DNA of 64,000 nucleotides from positions 434,001 through 498,000 of the forward strand of contig CATOSZ010000005.1 of NCBI GenBank assembly GCA_951812805.1. Reading direction: 5' to 3'. Every line of letters begins with the position of its first letter. Within the stretch, counting starts at the first letter, position 1. This stretch comes from an uncultured Alphaproteobacteria bacterium. Its GTDB lineage: Bacteria > Pseudomonadota > Alphaproteobacteria > GCA-2731375. Below are positions 60,625 through 64,000 of the stretch, in pieces. The notes under the pieces are model-generated. The model ran no database searches, had not been told where the DNA came from, and saw only the letters and a list, made by a program, of their open reading frames with translations. A program made the position numbers and the translations under genes.

Positions 60625-60990
60625 ATGACCGACCTGCTGAGGGAATACCTGCCGATTCTGATGTTTTTCGGCGTCGCGGTGGCGATGGCGATCGGCATGA
60701 TCATCGCCTCCCTGATCGTGGCGCGCCAGCATCCCGATCCGGAGAAACTGTCGCCCTACGAGTGCGGTTTCGAGGCCTTCGGCGACGCCCGCCGGCAGTT
60801 CGATGTCCGCTTCTACCTGGTGGCCATCCTGTTCATCATCTTCGATCTCGAAGTCGCCTTCCTGTTCCCCTGGGCCGTGGCCTTCGGCGGCCTCGGCTGG
60901 TTCGGGTTCTGGTCGATGACGATCTTCCTCGGCATCCTCACCATCGGCTTCGTCTATGAATGGCGGAAGGGAGCGCTCGAATGGGAATGA
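60625..60990 (+). CDS. nuoA: NADH-quinone oxidoreductase subunit A
   Basis: Membrane subunit of Complex I. 121 residues from ATG 60625 ([12 protein letters not shown]) with GGGGAAGGA upstream. Three transmembrane helices and the loop [43 protein letters not shown], in which Cys and Glu/Asp residues are conserved. First gene of nuoABCDEF. Confidence 0.97.
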   Translation: MTDLLREYLPILMFFGVAVAMAIGMIIASLIVARQHPDPEKLSPYECGFEAFGDARRQFDVRFYLVAILFIIFDLEVAFLFPWAVAFGGLGWFGFWSMTIFLGILTIGFVYEWRKGALEWE

Positions 60991-61523
60991 CGGACGGGTC
61001 CACCGACGTCCCCGTCGTCGGCAACGATCAGGATGCGCTGTTCCGCTCGGTCGCCGACGAGTTGAACGAGAAGGGCTTTCTCGTAGCCCAAATGGACAAT
61101 CTCGTGAATTGGGCGCGGACCGGCTCGCTCTGGCCGATGACCTTCGGCCTCGCCTGCTGCGCGGTGGAGATGATCCACGCCTATATGCCGCGCTACGACC
61201 TCGACCGCTTCGGCGTCGTGCCCCGCGCGAGCCCGCGCCAGTCGGACGTGATGATCGTCGCCGGCACCCTCACCAACAAGATGGCGCCGGCGCTGCGCAA
61301 GGTCTACGACCAGATGGCCGAGCCGCGCTATGTCATCTCGATGGGCAGCTGCGCCAACGGCGGCGGCTACTATCACTATTCCTATTCCGTCGTTCGGGGC
61401 TGCGATCGGATCGTGCCGGTCGACATCTATGTTCCGGGCTGTCCCCCGACGGCGGAAGCGCTGGTCTACGGCATTCTGCAATTGCAGAAGAAGATCCGTC
61501 GGACCGGCACCTTCCTCCGGTAA
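60981..61523 (+). CDS. nuoB: NADH-quinone oxidoreductase subunit B
   Basis: Hydrophilic subunit carrying cluster N2. 180 residues from ATG 60981; AAGGGAG lies 8 nt upstream; ATG 60987 is an alternative. Cluster ligands: tandem Cys in LACCAVEM, then [10 protein letters not shown] and CPPTAEAL. Overlaps nuoA by 10 bp. Confidence 0.97.
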   Translation: MGMTDGSTDVPVVGNDQDALFRSVADELNEKGFLVAQMDNLVNWARTGSLWPMTFGLACCAVEMIHAYMPRYDLDRFGVVPRASPRQSDVMIVAGTLTNKMAPALRKVYDQMAEPRYVISMGSCANGGGYYHYSYSVVRGCDRIVPVDIYVPGCPPTAEALVYGILQLQKKIRRTGTFLR

Positions 61524-61548
61524 CGCGCAGGCAAACGGCAAAGCCCCG

Positions 61549-62166
61549 ATGATGGTCGACGAACAAGCCCTGGCGGATCTCGGCGCGCATGTGGAACGCG
61601 TGCTCGCCAATGAAGTGAGCGGCACGGACATCCGCCTCGGCGAATTGATGGTCGAGGTCCGGGCCGAGCATGTCGTCCGGGTATTGACCTTCCTGCGCGA
61701 CGATCCGCTCTGTCAGTTCAAGATCCTGCTCGACATCTGCGGCGCCGACTATCCCGAGCGGGCGGAGCGTTTCGATGTCGTCTACAACCTGTTGAGCCTG
61801 AGTTTGAACCAGCGCGTCCGGGTCAAGGTCCGCGTCGACGAGGAAGGCGTGGTGCCCTCCGCCACCGGCGTCTTTAACGCCGCCAACTGGTTCGAGCGGG
61901 AGGCCTGGGACATGTACGGCATCCTGTTCTCCGAACATCCCGACCTGCGTCGCCTGCTGACCGACTACGGCTTCGAGGGCCACCCCCTGCGCAAGGACTT
62001 CCCGCTCACCGGCTATGTCGAGATGCGCTACGACGACGAGCAGAAGCGCGTCGTCTACGAGCCGGTGAAGCTGACGCAGGAGTTCCGCTCCTTCGATTTC
62101 CTGAGCCCTTGGGAAGGTGCCGACTATATCCTTCCCGGCGACGAAAAGGCCGAGGAGCAGGGCTGA
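61549..62166 (+). CDS. nuoC: NADH-quinone oxidoreductase subunit C
   Basis: 30-kDa-type hydrophilic subunit. 205 residues from ATG 61549 (a second ATG follows directly). Signature [41 protein letters not shown] is complete. Stop overlaps the nuoD start by 1 base. Single-domain protein, not the NuoCD fusion of enterobacteria. Confidence 0.97.
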   Translation: MMVDEQALADLGAHVERVLANEVSGTDIRLGELMVEVRAEHVVRVLTFLRDDPLCQFKILLDICGADYPERAERFDVVYNLLSLSLNQRVRVKVRVDEEGVVPSATGVFNAANWFEREAWDMYGILFSEHPDLRRLLTDYGFEGHPLRKDFPLTGYVEMRYDDEQKRVVYEPVKLTQEFRSFDFLSPWEGADYILPGDEKAEEQG

Positions 62167-63344
62167 TGGCCGAAGTCGAAATCAAGAACCTGACGATGAA
62201 CTTCGGGCCGCAGCACCCGGCCGCGCACGGTGTCTTGCGTCTGGTGCTGGAACTGGACGGTGAGATCGTCGAGCGCGCCGATCCGCACATCGGCCTGCTG
62301 CACCGCGGCACCGAGAAGCTGATCGAGTACAAGACCTATTTGCAGGCCGTGCCCTATTTCGACCGCCTCGATTACGTGGCGCCGATGAGCCAGGAGCATG
62401 CCTACGCGCTGGCCGTGGAAAAGCTGCTGCAAATCGAGGTGCCGCCCCGGGGCCAGGCGGTCCGGGTGCTGTTCGCGGAAGTCTCGCGGATCCTGAACCA
62501 CTTGTTGAACATCACGACGCAGGCGATCGACGTCGGCGCGATCACGCCGGCGCTCTGGGGCTTCGAGGAGCGCGAGCTGCTGATGGAGTTCTACGAGCGG
62601 GTCTCCGGCGCGCGGCTGCATGCGGCCTACTTCCGCCCGGGCGGCGTACACCAGGACCTGCCCGCCGGCCTCGCCGACGATATCCTGCGCTACTGCGAGA
62701 ACTTCGACAAATTCATCGTCGACGTCGAAGGCCTGCTGACGGAGAACCGCATCTTCCGCCAGCGCAACGCGGATATCGGTATCGTTTCCGCTAAGGACGC
62801 GATGGACTGGGGTTTCACCGGCGTGATGCTGCGCGGCTCCGGCGTGCCGTGGGATCTGCGCAAGTCGCAACCCTACGACGGCTACGAGCAGTACGACTTC
62901 GACATTCCGGTCGGCAAGAACGGCGATTGCTTCGACCGCTATCTCTGCCGGATCGAGGAGATGCGCCAGTCCTGTCGTATCATCAAGCAGGTGATCGAGA
63001 CGATGCCGGACGGCGCCGTCGCGACCGACGACCGCAAGGTCGTGCCGCCGAACCGTGGCGAGATGAAGCAGTCGATGGAAGCCCTCATCCATCACTTCAA
63101 GCTCTATACCGAGGGCTATCACGTGCCGGCGGGCGAGACCTATACGGCGGTCGAGGCGCCGAAGGGCGAATTCGGCGTCTATCTCGTCTCGGACGGTACC
63201 AACATGCCGCATCGCTGCAAGATCCGCGCGCCGGGCTTTTCCCATCTCCAGGCGCTCGATTTCCTGTGCCGCGGCCATCAGCTGGCCGATACGGTGGCGC
63301 TGATCGGCAGCCTCGATATCGTCTTCGGGGAGATCGACAGATGA
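62166..63344 (+). CDS. nuoD: NADH-quinone oxidoreductase subunit D
   Basis: 49-kDa-type subunit forming the quinone site with NuoB. 392 residues from ATG 62166. Motifs: [15 protein letters not shown] near the N-terminus with the quinone-site His, [15 protein letters not shown], and the C-terminal [12 protein letters not shown]-like end ([11 protein letters not shown]). Overlaps nuoC and nuoE by 1 and 4 bp. Confidence 0.98.
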   Translation: MAEVEIKNLTMNFGPQHPAAHGVLRLVLELDGEIVERADPHIGLLHRGTEKLIEYKTYLQAVPYFDRLDYVAPMSQEHAYALAVEKLLQIEVPPRGQAVRVLFAEVSRILNHLLNITTQAIDVGAITPALWGFEERELLMEFYERVSGARLHAAYFRPGGVHQDLPAGLADDILRYCENFDKFIVDVEGLLTENRIFRQRNADIGIVSAKDAMDWGFTGVMLRGSGVPWDLRKSQPYDGYEQYDFDIPVGKNGDCFDRYLCRIEEMRQSCRIIKQVIETMPDGAVATDDRKVVPPNRGEMKQSMEALIHHFKLYTEGYHVPAGETYTAVEAPKGEFGVYLVSDGTNMPHRCKIRAPGFSHLQALDFLCRGHQLADTVALIGSLDIVFGEIDR

Positions 63345-63943
63345 CGGCCGTGGCCGAACAGATGGACGCGTTCACCTTCTCGGAGGAGAACCGGGCGCAG
63401 GCGGAGGCGGTGATCCAGCGTTATCCGCCCGGTCGGCAGGCGAGCGCGGTGATGCCGCTGCTGGATCTGGCGCAACGCCAGAACGATGGATGGCTGCCCC
63501 GCGCGGCGATGCATCACATCGCCGAAATGCTGGAGATGCCGCGGATCCGGGTCTACGAGGTCGCGACGTTCTACACGATGTACAACCTGGCGCCGGTCGG
63601 CAAATACCGGGTGCAGGTCTGTACGACGACGCCCTGCTGGCTGCGCGGCTCCGACGACGTGGTGGCGGCCTGCAAGGCCAAGCTCGGCATCGGCTTCGGC
63701 GAGACGACGGCGGACGGCCTGTTCACCCTGCAGGAGGTCGAATGTCTCGGCGCCTGCGTCAACGCGCCGATGATCCAGGTCAACGACGAGTACTACGAGG
63801 ACCTGGACGGCCCCCGTACCGAGGCGGTCCTCGACGCGCTGGCCAAGGGCGAGACGCCCGCGCCCGGCCCGCAGAACAGCCGGCACACGTCGGAGCCGGA
63901 AGGCGGTCCGACGACGCTCGAAGCTTTCCGGGGTGACGACTGA
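63341..63943 (+). CDS. nuoE: NADH-quinone oxidoreductase subunit E
   Basis: 24-kDa-type subunit with cluster N1a. 200 residues from ATG 63341 (overlapping the nuoD stop). Thioredoxin-like ferredoxin with ligands CTTTPC (CxxxxC) and CLGAC (CxxxC). Includes the family's [15 protein letters not shown]. Ends with a Pro/Thr/Gly-rich tail of about 35 residues. Confidence 0.97.
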   Translation: MTAVAEQMDAFTFSEENRAQAEAVIQRYPPGRQASAVMPLLDLAQRQNDGWLPRAAMHHIAEMLEMPRIRVYEVATFYTMYNLAPVGKYRVQVCTTTPCWLRGSDDVVAACKAKLGIGFGETTADGLFTLQEVECLGACVNAPMIQVNDEYYEDLDGPRTEAVLDALAKGETPAPGPQNSRHTSEPEGGPTTLEAFRGDD

Positions 63944-64000
63944 TGTTGAGCGATTCCGACCGCATCTTCACCAATCTCTATGGCTTCCAGGACTGGGGCC
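63943..64000 (+). CDS. nuoF: NADH-quinone oxidoreductase subunit F, start only
   Basis: ATG 63943 overlaps the nuoE stop by 1 base. The first 19 codons read [19 protein letters not shown], matching the NuoF N-terminus. The NADH- and FMN-binding body lies outside the window. Confidence 0.9.
   Translation, partial: MLSDSDRIFTNLYGFQDWG

Overview
The window is chromosomal DNA of a GC-rich alphaproteobacterium, most likely from the Rhodospirillales or a neighbouring order. The evidence is the ntrBC-ntrYX-trkA-hfq-hflX block, a bifunctional ispDF, a lipoyl domain fused to PDH E1-beta, the nifR3-type dusB and the tig-clpPX-lon-hupB block. Almost all of it is core housekeeping sequence, but it has been rearranged.

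Layout. 1-1117: start of groEL and all of groES behind a promoter and a CIRCE operator. 1212-12662: a leftward nitrogen/redox regulatory block in the order dusB (frameshifted), ntrB, ntrC, ntrY, ntrX, trkA, a class IV aminotransferase, hfq, hflX. 12745-19105: an accessory stretch with an MFS permease, a 2-hydroxyacid dehydrogenase, an SDR, a crotonase and a long Sel1-repeat protein. 19209-26393: tRNA-Val with two 78-bp repeats at its 3' end, then hupB, lon, clpX, clpP, tig and tRNA-Leu, all leftward. 26485-31448: queE, queD, a HAD phosphatase, an AceE-like TPP enzyme and a small exported protein. 31643-32851: an ISAs1-family element. 32898-36466: moeA, moaC, trpC, trpD. 36565-39203: a polysaccharide deacetylase and a di-haem cytochrome. 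39194-45812: ppiD, tpiA, secG, pyrG, eno, ftsB. 45860-46627: an HpaI-type aldolase. 47101-53757: pdhA-pdhB-pdhC-lpdA-lipA-ratA. 53761-58100: a crotonase, a redoxin with an in-frame TGA, a CPBP protease, cinA, pgpA and ispDF. 58202-59319: an IS481-like element. 59368 to the end: tRNA-Asp, a DUF3592 protein and nuoABCDE plus the start of nuoF.

Two observations stand out. First, the exported redoxin at 54557-55123 is open across a single TGA that sits where the first cysteine of a CxxC motif belongs (U-P-Y-C). A hairpin with a GGUC loop starts 20 nt downstream, so this is a candidate selenoprotein. Second, the gene order is explained by one large inversion. In many alphaproteobacteria ispDF is divergent from dusB, and hupB-tRNA-Val-tRNA-Asp-nuoA is contiguous. 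Both junctions are broken here, and flipping the segment between about 19.2 kb and 58.2 kb restores both. The breakpoints coincide with the 78-bp repeats and the IS481-like element.

Functionally, the window links envelope redox and nitrogen sensing (NtrBC, NtrYX) and potassium uptake (TrkA), proteostasis (GroESL, Tig, ClpXP, Lon), lower glycolysis feeding PDH (TpiA, Eno, PDH complex, LipA) and respiratory Complex I. The expected trpE, trpG and lexA are not at their usual positions in the trpDC-moaC-moeA block.
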